Source of the DNA: Mariprofundaceae bacterium
GTDB taxonomy: Bacteria > Pseudomonadota > Zetaproteobacteria > Mariprofundales > Mariprofundaceae
Assembly: GCA_015488125.1 (NCBI GenBank)
Contig: WFOJ01000176.1
Coordinates: forward strand, 1 to 9,301
DNA: 9,301 bases
Direction of reading: 5' to 3'
Shown here: piece after piece, positions 1 through 7,313 of the stretch
Layout: the number at the start of each line of letters is the position of its first letter
Position numbering within the stretch: position 1 is the first letter of the stretch
Translations under genes and position numbers: made by a program
The notes under the pieces: generated by a model
Told to the model about the DNA's origin: nothing
What the model saw: the letters and a program-made list of their open reading frames with translations, nothing else
The model's database searches: none

Positions 1-548
1 CTTTGCTGGTGAAACTCATCATCAGGGATAGGAAAGCGGGTCATTTCAATATAGCTGGTAATGCGTTCCACATCAATAAGATCACTGGTTAGCTGCCGGG
101 AGAAACGCTCGCGGATGAATACCTTGCCACGGTCAACGTGGTAAGCCATCAGTGAGGCATTGGTGCCCTGATTGGCAATATGCATGCGTTCCCCCTGTTC
201 ATCAACAACCAGCAGATCAGCTTCATCACCCTGGCAAATGCCGCGCAAAAAGCCAATATCATGAAACAATGAGGCAATCATGAAGTGCATCCAGTCAGAA
301 GGCGTTACGCCACCGTCCAGCAGATGCTTACCCTGGAGAATGCAAAGCCCGGCTGATGAAACCAGAATCGTATGATCAAGATCGTGGTATAAGGAATTGG
401 TATTACTCAGGTTTTCCAGCGCCAGATGAGCTGCCCAATAGGTGATCTCATCATAAGGCTCAGCGGTTTCCCCATACGCCTGCACATAATGTTTTTTCAA
501 CTGGCGCGTAAAAGCTGCAATCGCCAGTGAATCTGAGTCAATGGGCAT
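1..548 (-). CDS. HD-domain metal-dependent phosphohydrolase, partial (C-terminus beyond window)
   Basis: The reading frame is open from an ATG at 548 to the left edge, giving 182 residues without a stop, so the C-terminal part is missing. The visible part carries two paired metal-ligand motifs: YHDLDHT (His55, His59) and FHDIGF (His96, Asp97). This arrangement is typical of the HD/PDEase superfamily, whose members hydrolyse phosphoester or cyclic-nucleotide phosphodiester bonds with two divalent metals. The spacing resembles class I cyclic-nucleotide phosphodiesterases more than HD-GYP proteins, and no HD-GYP motif is seen, but the substrate cannot be read from the sequence. There is no signal peptide or membrane segment, so a cytosolic enzyme is expected. 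The start is supported by an AAAGGGGG ribosome-binding site just upstream. The gene begins 27 bp after the YdbL-like gene with no terminator between, so it is probably the last visible member of that operon. Confidence 0.75.
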   Translation of the reverse strand, partial: MPIDSDSLAIAAFTRQLKKHYVQAYGETAEPYDEITYWAAHLALENLSNTNSLYHDLDHTILVSSAGLCILQGKHLLDGGVTPSDWMHFMIASLFHDIGFLRGICQGDEADLLVVDEQGERMHIANQGTNASLMAYHVDRGKVFIRERFSRQLTSDLIDVERITSYIEMTRFPIPDDEFHQQ

Positions 549-575
549 GATGCCCCCTTTCTGTCAAGTTGCGGA

Positions 576-944
576 CTACTTTCTTTTCCAACTGCCGGAG
601 GCCAGACGAATATAAGCGCCCGGAGCAGATTTCTGTATCGCCTTCCTGCCCGCCATTTGCTCCACCTGAGCCAACGGAATGCCATTACGACTGGCAATGC
701 GCTTATAGTGCTGCAACCGCTTGCTGTTAACAGATTTCATCAATTGCTTAACATCCGCCGGCGCCTTGGGATTCACCAGTCCGAGGTAGCCGTTACTCTG
801 TTCACCGAGCCAGCCTGCCTGCTTGGCTGAAGCCAGATCGGCTGCCTGCAAAGGCGCTGCTACCAACAATAATAAAGCCAGGACAAAGCCACACTGCCTG
901 GCTTTGCTCGCGCTAAAAGAGTCCGCTATCGTCGGATAGGACAT
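576..944 (-). CDS. ydbL: YdbL-like DUF1318 periplasmic protein
   Basis: 122 residues. The N-terminus has a basic stretch and a hydrophobic core (about 20-32) ending LQA-AD, a good Sec signal with cleavage near residue 34. The mature part has the DUF1318/YdbL pattern: AKQAGWLGEQSNGYLG, then VNSKRLQHYKRIA, NGIPLAQVEQMAG, KAIQK and a basic C-terminus SWKRK. In E. coli YdbL is encoded with YdbH and YnbE, an envelope system linked to phospholipid homeostasis; its exact role is inferred from that partnership. I chose the ATG at 944 because AAGGAG lies 7 nt upstream. An in-frame ATG at 980 has no such site and would put 12 extra residues before the signal. The gene overlaps the end of the YnbE-like gene by 32 bp, which suggests translational coupling. 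Confidence 0.88.
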   Translation of the reverse strand: MSYPTIADSFSASKARQCGFVLALLLLVAAPLQAADLASAKQAGWLGEQSNGYLGLVNPKAPADVKQLMKSVNSKRLQHYKRIASRNGIPLAQVEQMAGRKAIQKSAPGAYIRLASGSWKRK

Positions 945-1113
945 TGTCGAGCTCCTTGTCAACCTTAACGCGAATTTCATGTTCGATCTTCACGTTCATG
1001 TTAATGGTGATCGGTTTATCCGGTGGTGCGACCTTGATCGTTGGCGCACAAGCTGGCAACCACAAGGTAAGCAGCGCGCAGCCAAGCCATGGCAGGACGG
1101 CATAACGCGACAT
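913..1113 (-). CDS. ynbE: YnbE-like outer-membrane lipoprotein
   Basis: 66 residues. It has a hydrophobic signal ending in the lipobox LPAC (Cys22), so the mature protein should be lipidated. The rest matches the YnbE family closely: PTIKVAPPDKPITINMNVKIEHEIRVKVDKELD, written here in pieces as the stretches PTIKVAPPDKPITINM and NVKIEHEIRVKVDKELD, followed by the terminal SGLF. Family knowledge: in E. coli YnbE works with the AsmA-like protein YdbH as part of an intermembrane lipid bridge. The start is placed at the ATG at 1113; the codon before it is TTG, which directly follows the TAA of the upstream OmpA-like gene in the same frame. No strong ribosome-binding site is visible, so translation may be coupled to the upstream gene. 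The YdbL-like gene starts inside its 3' end. The usual neighbour ydbH is not adjacent in this window. Confidence 0.88.
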   Translation of the reverse strand: MSRYAVLPWLGCALLTLWLPACAPTIKVAPPDKPITINMNVKIEHEIRVKVDKELDNVLSDDSGLF

Positions 1114-1116
1114 CAA

Positions 1117-1932
1117 TTACATTACCGGTGTAACTTCAGGCTCCTGCTCCATGCGTGCATTCACCGATGGCGAGCATGGATTGGCAGCCACAGGTGTAGC
1201 GGCACTTTCAAAGCCGTGCTGCTCCACAAACAGTTCAACGCGACGATTCTTCGCCCTGTTTTCTTCGGAGGTATTGGGCACCAGCGGCTGCGTATCGGCC
1301 CTGCCTTCAATATGCAGCATGGATTTATCCAGCTTGCCGGCCCAGATCAAATAACGGGCAACGGCAGCCGCACGGTCAGCCGACAACTCCCAGTTATCAA
1401 GAAACTCATTGCGCTGGAACTTGCTGATCGGCAAATCATCGGTATGACCAACAATACGAATATGGACAGGGGTACCGGCGTTTTTTACGGCCCGGGCGAA
1501 GTCGTTCAACAGATGCCGGCCTTCGCGTTTGATCTGTACGCTGCGTTTATTAAACATCAGGGTATCCTGTAATGTCAGTTTCACAGCATGTTCGGAAAGC
1601 TGCTGGATTTTTACCTGTTGCTGCTCCACCTGCTTTTTCATGCTGTCATTCAGTTCATTGACTGTTGCCTCGATTTTTTTCAGCTTCTTCCCTTGTTCTT
1701 TCAGCGTCTTCTCGACGCGCTTGTGACTGCGCACGAGCGCTTTTTGCTCTTTTTCGAGCTTGCTCGTTTTCTCACGTAGTTCCTGATCACTCTTCTCCAG
1801 TGCTTTGTCTTTCTTGTTTAAGTTATACATATTGAAAGGGATTTTCATCACATTTTCATGCTCGCGCTCACTGAGAAAGTGGCAGGCAGGCAGAAAACTG
1901 ACAACCAGTACGCTAAGAATAAGCTTTTTCAT
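1117..1932 (-). CDS. OmpA/MotB-like peptidoglycan-binding lipoprotein with coiled coil
   Basis: 271 residues. The N-terminus MKKLILSVLVVSFLPAC is a lipoprotein signal with lipobox LPAC (Cys17) followed by His, consistent with outer-membrane sorting. Residues about 38-115 are rich in Lys, Glu and Gln with heptad-like spacing, a probable coiled coil. Residues about 117-237 form an OmpA-like domain with GHTDDLPI (Asp165/166), NWELSADRA and AKNRRVEL (Arg230/231), residues that in this family contact diaminopimelate of peptidoglycan. The closest motif resemblance is to the MotB C-terminus, but lipidation, the lack of a transmembrane plug helix and the absence of motA argue against a stator. A tail of about 30 residues contains Cys253. 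AAGGAG is 9 nt before the chosen ATG at 1932; an ATG at 1938 lies only 3 nt after it. The gene heads an operon with ynbE- and ydbL-like genes. It probably tethers the outer membrane to the cell wall. Confidence 0.85.
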   Translation of the reverse strand: MKKLILSVLVVSFLPACHFLSEREHENVMKIPFNMYNLNKKDKALEKSDQELREKTSKLEKEQKALVRSHKRVEKTLKEQGKKLKKIEATVNELNDSMKKQVEQQQVKIQQLSEHAVKLTLQDTLMFNKRSVQIKREGRHLLNDFARAVKNAGTPVHIRIVGHTDDLPISKFQRNEFLDNWELSADRAAAVARYLIWAGKLDKSMLHIEGRADTQPLVPNTSEENRAKNRRVELFVEQHGFESAATPVAANPCSPSVNARMEQEPEVTPVM

Positions 1933-1938
1933 GACCAT

Positions 1939-2169
1939 CAACTCCTTGCAGGCAAAAACAAAAAACGCCGACAGCGTAGAAAAATAAGTTGGAAACTGCA
2001 AGTATTGTATCAACTGTTAGCGAAAACAGCTTGGCAATTGCCCTTGTGAATAAAGTCCTTTACGCCTTCACATTTGGTGAACATTCGTGCACATCATCCT
2101 GATCGCATAGGTTGTTGCACAGACTGACACGGAGCAGACAGCTTCTCTTTGTGCATACGACTCAGAGCA
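1939..2169. other. Intergenic region between GH26-like lipoprotein and OmpA-like gene
   Basis: This 231-bp gap separates the two minus-strand clusters. It holds the candidate extended -10 promoter and, on the minus strand, a small hairpin TTCAC-caaat-GTGAA shortly after the GH26-like gene. That hairpin lacks a following T-run, so I see no convincing intrinsic terminator and some read-through between the clusters is possible. No convincing open reading frame was found here. Confidence 0.5.
2004..2012 (-). promoter_or_regulatory. Extended -10 promoter for the OmpA-like/ynbE/ydbL operon
   Basis: Read on the minus strand the site is TGATACAAT, an extended -10 (TGn) joined to TACAAT, which matches TATAAT at five of six positions. 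There is no good -35 box 17 bp upstream, which is tolerated by extended -10 promoters. It would start transcription near 1997, giving a leader of about 65 nt before the ATG at 1932. This is a by-eye call. Confidence 0.4.
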
Positions 2170-3912
2170 TTAGCGCCACAGTAAACCATCTGAATACATC
2201 CGCTGTGCCGCTGCCAGGCTGCTGGCAGACGAATCAATCCGCCAGTTGGCTTCGCCAATGGCTGTTTTATCAATATTGAACCAAAACAGGCTGACGATGG
2301 AAGGGTAGCCATTTTTTAATTGTCTTGCCATATCGGTGATCCAGGCGGCTTTGCTGCCACCGCTTTCCGCAGAGGATACACCGGCAATAACGATTTGTTT
2401 TGCTGGCCAGGCCGCAACCAGGGTGTTGTAGCTAAAACGGTAAATGGTGTTGAATGTTTGCCAGTTCAGATTGGGGTGCAAGGGCGTATTCGGGCCAAAG
2501 TTGAAGCCAGACAGGCCAATATAATCGACATAAGCATCACCCGGATAAAAAACGGTGAAATTATCTGTTGGCCAGACGTTGGGCGACCAGATGAATTTAA
2601 CCATGTTTTCCGCCAGACCCGCTGCGCGATAGCGTTGCTGAACATGCCGGTACGCCGCGATATAATCCGCTGCCGTGTTGCCGTTGTGTGGATTGCCATA
2701 GGCATCCACCAGCCCGCCCCACGGGTACCAATCACCGTTCATTTCATGACCAAAGCGAATCCAGATATCGGCATTCGGAAACAACGGTTGCACATTATTG
2801 ATTATGCCGTTGATCGACGTATCAAGCTGTGCATCGTAGGTGCCGGCGGCAATTGCCCGCAAACGACTGGGGCTGTTAGCATACACATCACTGTTGAATT
2901 TCGGTTCAAAGGTTAGCAGAACCTTGTAGCCCGCATTCATGATGTTGGGCAATTCGGTATTCCACAAATACGCAGGCTCATCCAGGTTATACATCCGTTG
3001 AACGCGACGAACAGGACGACCTGCCTGTGCTTCAAATGCCGTCACCAACGATGTCGTCAAGCCGGCCAGGGTGACGCCAACCTCCAGTCTTCCGGTATTG
3101 ACGATTGTTCCCACGCCAGCGCCCATCGTAGCCGTTACCCCTGGCGGAATGCCTTGTTCCGATAAATACGCTGTTGCCACATGACTGATGGTATTCGTTG
3201 CATCCATGGAAATCAGATTATTGGTGCTGGTTAAATATACGGCCTCTGCGGTAGAGCCGTCAAACAAGCTGTTACGTATGACCGGCGCCGCGCTGCCATC
3301 AATCACCAGGGCATGCCCGGCCGCGTTCAGGATACTGACAGCATTGACCGCAACAGAGGATGCCAGATACAAACCGCCCCAGGTCGGGTTGCTACCTGCA
3401 TAACGCAATTGCGCGTGTTGAATGACGCCATGGGCATTGGCTTCGTAGTAAATATTTTGCCAGTCACCTGCCGCCGGTATGGTTGCGTTGCCATCGTGAT
3501 TGGTGTCACCGGCGATGCTGTCATCCTTGATGGAGGTCAACCACACAGGTGCTGTTGCCGTGCCATAGATATCCAGCGTGCCACCAGCTTGCACCCTGAT
3601 CTGAACTGCTGGATTAAGCTTCACCACCGTGTAGGCATCGATCTGCAGCCGGCACCCGGCAGCAACCGTAACATCGGACTGCAACCAGTAAGGTGAGCTG
3701 TAACGATCCCACACGGTATGACAGTTAGCACCGCTGATACTGTTATTGCTCATGTTAATCACCGTGGCAGAAGCCATTGCAGGAACGCTGTAAGCACCAC
3801 CGCCAGCACTACCACCAGTACCACCGCCGCAGGCCGTGAGCATCAATAACACAGTGATAACGATCAGGTAGTTATGCATAAACCTGGTAAACGATGATGT
3901 GATAATCAGCAT
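2170..3912 (-). CDS. Lipoprotein with right-handed beta-helix and GH26-like glycosidase domain lacking the nucleophile
   Basis: 580 residues. A lipobox LTAC (Cys28) is followed by a Gly-rich linker, so the protein is probably anchored in the outer membrane. Residues about 60-245 resemble a right-handed beta-helix: PYWLQSDVTVAAGCRLQI, AGGTLDIYGTATAPVWLTS, GDWQNIYY, then short Gly/Asn/Val turns. DTNHDGN (136-142) looks like a calcium loop. Residues about 275-575 match GH26 endoglycanases (mannanase-type): RFGHEMNGDWYPWGG with acid/base Glu390, YPGDAYVDYIGLSGFNFG, GGSKAAWITDMA, SLFWFN and NWRIDSS. The stretch that normally reads IAEF(G/A)S is IAGVSS here, so Gly511 replaces the expected nucleophile Glu; hydrolysis is doubtful. 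The start at 3912 has no clear ribosome-binding site, and an ATG at 3879 (residue 12) is an equally possible start that keeps the lipoprotein signal. It lies 22 bp after the receiver gene, probably in its operon. Confidence 0.8.
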   Translation of the reverse strand: MLIITSSFTRFMHNYLIVITVLLMLTACGGGTGGSAGGGAYSVPAMASATVINMSNNSISGANCHTVWDRYSSPYWLQSDVTVAAGCRLQIDAYTVVKLNPAVQIRVQAGGTLDIYGTATAPVWLTSIKDDSIAGDTNHDGNATIPAAGDWQNIYYEANAHGVIQHAQLRYAGSNPTWGGLYLASSVAVNAVSILNAAGHALVIDGSAAPVIRNSLFDGSTAEAVYLTSTNNLISMDATNTISHVATAYLSEQGIPPGVTATMGAGVGTIVNTGRLEVGVTLAGLTTSLVTAFEAQAGRPVRRVQRMYNLDEPAYLWNTELPNIMNAGYKVLLTFEPKFNSDVYANSPSRLRAIAAGTYDAQLDTSINGIINNVQPLFPNADIWIRFGHEMNGDWYPWGGLVDAYGNPHNGNTAADYIAAYRHVQQRYRAAGLAENMVKFIWSPNVWPTDNFTVFYPGDAYVDYIGLSGFNFGPNTPLHPNLNWQTFNTIYRFSYNTLVAAWPAKQIVIAGVSSAESGGSKAAWITDMARQLKNGYPSIVSLFWFNIDKTAIGEANWRIDSSASSLAAAQRMYSDGLLWR

Positions 3913-3934
3913 GGGCAGAGGTCTGAATACGGAT

Positions 3935-4312
3935 TCAGTTTATCCCCCGACGAATGAAATCTTGCAGTTCCTGTGCATTAACCGGCTTGTGCAACATGCC
4001 AACAGCGCCGAGTTGTTGTGCCCGATTCTTATCTTCCTGCGCTGTCCGGGCGGTAATAAACAGCACGGGAATATGCCGGGTATCATCACTTTCCTTCAAT
4101 CGCTGACAGACATCATAGCCATCCATACCCGGCATCATGACATCCAACAGAATCATACCCAGTTGAGAAGCATTGCTGTGGGCAATACGCAGCGCCTTTT
4201 CACCATTGGTAGCAACTTTCAGGCGATAACGATCGGCCAGCATGGAGCGTAATACCATAATATTTTCCGGTGTGTCATCAACAACCAACAACAGCGTGTC
4301 ACTAACAGTCAT
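3935..4312 (-). CDS. Single-domain response regulator (CheY-like receiver)
   Basis: 125 residues, a receiver domain with nothing attached. It has the acidic pair Asp12-Asp13 (LLVVDDTPEN), phospho-acceptor Asp57 in LLDVMMPGMDG, Thr87 in LFITA and Lys109 in HKPV, so all catalytic residues are present. The start at 4312 is set by AGGAG 6 nt upstream; longer in-frame starts would lie deep inside the kinase gene. It overlaps the 3' end of the hybrid kinase by 11 bp, so the two are translationally coupled and this receiver is the likely acceptor of phosphate from the kinase HPt domain. It has no DNA-binding or enzymatic output, so it must act by protein contact or as a phosphate sink. It ends in TGA, which shows that TGA is used as a stop here. 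Confidence 0.9.
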   Translation of the reverse strand: MTVSDTLLLVVDDTPENIMVLRSMLADRYRLKVATNGEKALRIAHSNASQLGMILLDVMMPGMDGYDVCQRLKESDDTRHIPVLFITARTAQEDKNRAQQLGAVGMLHKPVNAQELQDFIRRGIN

Positions 4313-7046
4313 AAGATGCTCCTGTGCTTTGGGAAACCAACTGCTGCTGAATAATATCCAGTGCTGCAATGGCTTCTTCGTAATCGAAACCTTCAACGGT
4401 ATGCAGTAATTGTCTGGCTGCGGATTCCAACGGCGTGTGTTTCAGCGCTTCCAACAGTTGTTCTGCCATGGAGACAGCTTCGCTATCATCATCCTGCAAC
4501 AAGGCCAGTAGATCGGTCAGTAAGCATGATGCTGTTGCAAAGGCTTGTTTCAACGTTTCACCGTCCTTGTTGACTGCTGTGTGATCAACATGGTCAAGTT
4601 GTCGAATAGCTTTCAACAGCGGTTGCAGACATTTTTCCAACCCAACCAACAACTCGCCCGCAGCCTCCTCGTCTTGCCGTCGAATGGCTTTCTCCAGTAA
4701 TTTGGCTGCGCGTTGCACTTCTTTGGCGGCAATGGTTCCACCCAGCCCTTTCAGGGTGTGTGCCAGTCTTGCTGCCTGCTCATAGTCCTCAGTGACAAGT
4801 GCCTGACGAATATCCGCTGCGATATGCGCCTGATTCTCGGCAAAGTGCAACAACACCTTGCGAAAGACGGCAGCATCGCCACCAACCTGATCAATGCCCC
4901 GAATCACATCCACACCATGCAGCTGCTTCAGTGCAGCCATATCGGCAGCCGCAGTCACATGCTGTTTGGCATCGTCAATTGTTGAGCGTGATGGTTGCAC
5001 CCACCGATGCAATACATCAAACAACTGTTGCTGACGGACAGGTTTGCTGATATGATCGTTCATACCCGCTGCCAGGCATTCATCCACCGCCTCCTTCATC
5101 GCATTAGCCGTCATGGCGATAACAGGGATATGTTGCAACTCCTGCCGCTGACGGATCAGGCGCGTGGCATCCACGCCATTGAGTACTGGCATTTGCATAT
5201 CCATCAGAATGCAATCAAATTCAGCATCCTGTCCAAGAATATCCAGCGCCTGCTGACCATGCATGGCTACGCTGACTTTCACGCCGAATTTATTCAGCAC
5301 AATACGCGCCAGTTCCTGATTAACCGCATTATCTTCGACCAGCAGTACGCGAAGCCCCTGCAGCGAAGCAGAATCCACAGCAGCAGCCGGACTTGCCGCT
5401 TCGGCAGCGAGTGTTGCATCATCAAATATATGCTCAAACAAGGTCGATGGCATCACCGGTTTGGCAATAAAATCTTCGACATACTGTTCTGCATTTTGCG
5501 GCAGTTCATCTTTGCTGTAACCTGACAAGAGAATCACCCTGGGTTTTGGCGATAATTCTGCCATCGTCCGAATACGTTTGGCGGTTTCAACACCATCCAT
5601 ACCGGGCATGCTCCAGTCCATCAGTACTACCTGGTACGGGCAGTCCAGTGCTGCTGCATCCTGTAGCGAACTCAGTGCATCTTTCCCGGATGAAACCGCA
5701 TGCACGGGAACATCCCAATGTCGCAAAAAAGCGCTAATGCTTTCGCGAGCGGTCGGATTATCATCAACAACCAGTACGCGGGTGTGTTTGATTTTTTCGG
5801 GCGATGGCTGCATGGATACGCCTTTGGTCTTGCTACCTGGCTGACACCGCAGGGTGAACTCAAAACAGCTTCCTTCACCGGGCACGGAAGTGGCATGGAT
5901 ACGCCCGCCCATCAGCTCTACCAGTCGTTTACAAATGCTCAGCCCCAGGCCAGTGCCGCCGTATTTACGGGTCGTGGAACCATCTGCCTGGGTAAAGGGT
6001 GAAAATAAATGCTGCAACTGATCCTCGTGCATGCCGATGCCCGTATCCCGCACAGAAAAGCGCAACAGGCGCGCACCATCATCTGTATCCATACCGGAGG
6101 CAGAGATTACCACCTCACCCTGATGCGTAAATTTAACGGCATTATTGACCAGGTTCAATAAAATCTGCTGCAAACGCAAAGGATCGCCGCATACTGGCTC
6201 AGTCAGATCCAGTGATGAGCTGACGATCACTTCAATTCCCTTGTTGGCAGCAGTATGCGCGACCAGGTCACACACATAACCGATAATATCCGAAAGTACG
6301 AAATCAACCGATTCAATACGCATCTTGCCTGCTTCGATTTTGGAAAAATCGAGAACATCATTGATGATGTGCAGCAGTGCCCGAGCCGCACGATTGATCT
6401 TGCGTACATAGCCGGATTGTTGTTGATCTAATCCGCTCTGTGCCAGCAATTCACCAAAACCGATAATCGCATTCATCGGCGTGCGAATTTCGTGACTCAT
6501 ATTGGAAAGAAAACTGCTTTTGGCTTTAGCCGATTCCTCAGCATGTTTTCTCGCCTCGACCAGTGCCTTTTCAGCACGTTTGCGCTCACTGATATCGCGC
6601 ACACTGGCTTCGAGATAGGGACCATCTTCACCAACCAATGAAGTCAGCAACACCTCGGCATCAAAGACTTCCTGGCTGTCCACCCGTTTGTGCTGCCACT
6701 CAAAATGGGCGCTGCCTTCGCTCATCGCCTGCATGATCAAGGTGTTGGCCTTTTCCATGGAGTTCTGGCCATCTTCCTGACAGAGCGGCGAAAGGTCAGC
6801 CGGATGCAGACGACAAAAAGTGGCCTTGTCCGGGCAGCCGAAAATTTTCAGGGTCGCCTCATTGCAATCAAAAAAGCCATGTTCGTTGAGCAGCATGATC
6901 GCATCGCTGCTATACTCGTAGATACTGCGAAAACGATCTTCACTGTCCTTCAAGGCAATATTGGCCAGCCTGCTCTCGCTGATGTCGCTATGCACAGCCA
7001 GGCAACCAGGCTGATTCCCGGTCAGTGGCACCAGGGTTGTTTCCAA
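4302..7046 (-). CDS. Hybrid sensor histidine kinase, PAS-HisKA-HATPase-REC-REC-HPt (main part, downstream of an in-frame TGA)
   Basis: 914 codons after an in-frame TGA at 7047-7049. Numbering below assumes one 1009-residue protein starting at 7331. Domains: end of PAS1 (to about 120, DISESR), PAS2 (about 128-248, ending ASVRDISERKRAEK), a linker helix, HisKA with His280 in MSHEIRTPMN, HATPase with N-box ILLNLVNNAVKF (Asn396/397), DTGIGM and KYGGTGLGLS. REC1 has Asp572 (LMDWSMPGMDG) and Lys624; REC2 has Asp711 (LMDMQMP) and Lys763; HPt has His858 (AHTLKGLGG). The last 90 residues are helical, of a kind often seen after HPt. No membrane segment is visible, so it senses a cytosolic signal through PAS. 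Phosphate would pass His280-Asp-His858 and on to the adjacent receiver. A separate gene is unlikely: the only start near its beginning is TTG at 7046 with no ribosome-binding site, and it would begin mid-PAS. Confidence 0.85.
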   Translation of the reverse strand: METTLVPLTGNQPGCLAVHSDISESRLANIALKDSEDRFRSIYEYSSDAIMLLNEHGFFDCNEATLKIFGCPDKATFCRLHPADLSPLCQEDGQNSMEKANTLIMQAMSEGSAHFEWQHKRVDSQEVFDAEVLLTSLVGEDGPYLEASVRDISERKRAEKALVEARKHAEESAKAKSSFLSNMSHEIRTPMNAIIGFGELLAQSGLDQQQSGYVRKINRAARALLHIINDVLDFSKIEAGKMRIESVDFVLSDIIGYVCDLVAHTAANKGIEVIVSSSLDLTEPVCGDPLRLQQILLNLVNNAVKFTHQGEVVISASGMDTDDGARLLRFSVRDTGIGMHEDQLQHLFSPFTQADGSTTRKYGGTGLGLSICKRLVELMGGRIHATSVPGEGSCFEFTLRCQPGSKTKGVSMQPSPEKIKHTRVLVVDDNPTARESISAFLRHWDVPVHAVSSGKDALSSLQDAAALDCPYQVVLMDWSMPGMDGVETAKRIRTMAELSPKPRVILLSGYSKDELPQNAEQYVEDFIAKPVMPSTLFEHIFDDATLAAEAASPAAAVDSASLQGLRVLLVEDNAVNQELARIVLNKFGVKVSVAMHGQQALDILGQDAEFDCILMDMQMPVLNGVDATRLIRQRQELQHIPVIAMTANAMKEAVDECLAAGMNDHISKPVRQQQLFDVLHRWVQPSRSTIDDAKQHVTAAADMAALKQLHGVDVIRGIDQVGGDAAVFRKVLLHFAENQAHIAADIRQALVTEDYEQAARLAHTLKGLGGTIAAKEVQRAAKLLEKAIRRQDEEAAGELLVGLEKCLQPLLKAIRQLDHVDHTAVNKDGETLKQAFATASCLLTDLLALLQDDDSEAVSMAEQLLEALKHTPLESAARQLLHTVEGFDYEEAIAALDIIQQQLVSQSTGASYDC

Positions 7047-7049
7047 TCA
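7047..7049 (-). other. In-frame TGA in place of conserved Trp codon
   Basis: The minus-strand codons read GTA TGA TTG GAA ACA. Changing the plus-strand T at 7047 to C would give TGG and restore the PAS consensus V-W-LETTLVPL. No insertion or deletion is needed, since both sides are in the same frame. Confidence 0.8.
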
Positions 7050-7297
7050 TACAGGGCTTTTATCACTGGTTGCCAGCTTCAGCACGCCGTGCCATTGTTG
7101 CCCTTGCTCTACTATCATCCAGGGATCATCATCACCTTCCACATCCCATGCAACAATACTGCGATGCTGACCGGACAATGCCTCAACGGTACGCCCGGCA
7201 AGCTGCGCAAAGCGCTCACTGACGTGCCGAAAACAGCCAGATGCATCGTACTCGACAACAATATTATGTGTGCATAGTGCATGCCAGGCGACATCAT

Positions 7298-7313
7298 CCC
7301 GAATATATTCGGG
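7298..7313. repeat. Perfect 16-bp palindrome in the 5' coding end of the kinase gene
   Basis: CCCGAATATATTCGGG is fully self-complementary. It covers about codons 7-12 of the kinase gene, 18-33 nt after the ATG at 7331. It could be an operator-like dyad for a dimeric regulator or an mRNA hairpin close to the translation start, or chance; nothing in the sequence decides between these. Confidence 0.5.

Noticed and set aside
945..980. Longer N-terminus of the YdbL-like protein starting at 980
   Set aside because: It has no ribosome-binding site and puts extra residues before the signal peptide, whereas the ATG at 944 has AAGGAG at good spacing.
1114..1116. TTG start for the YnbE-like gene
   Set aside because: An ATG follows immediately at 1113 and there is no reason to prefer the TTG that abuts the preceding stop.
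979..1572. Long plus-strand open frame opposite the OmpA-like gene
   Set aside because: It is antisense to a well-supported lipoprotein gene, has no recognisable domain, and its composition follows from the opposite strand.
1117..1932. MotB flagellar stator protein
   Set aside because: The OmpA-like domain resembles MotB, but there is a lipobox instead of a transmembrane helix and no motA neighbour.
2320..2916. 198-codon plus-strand open frame opposite the GH26 domain
   Set aside because: The opposite strand encodes conserved GH26 motifs over the same bases; the plus-strand product shows no family features.
3487..3507. Dockerin module suggested by DTNHDGN in the beta-helix protein
   Set aside because: Only one such loop is present, whereas dockerins have two repeats; it is more likely a single calcium-binding loop in the beta-helix.
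6690..7277. 195-codon plus-strand open frame across the kinase PAS region
   Set aside because: Antisense to the PAS domains, with no ribosome-binding site or domain; the PAS match on the minus strand explains the region.
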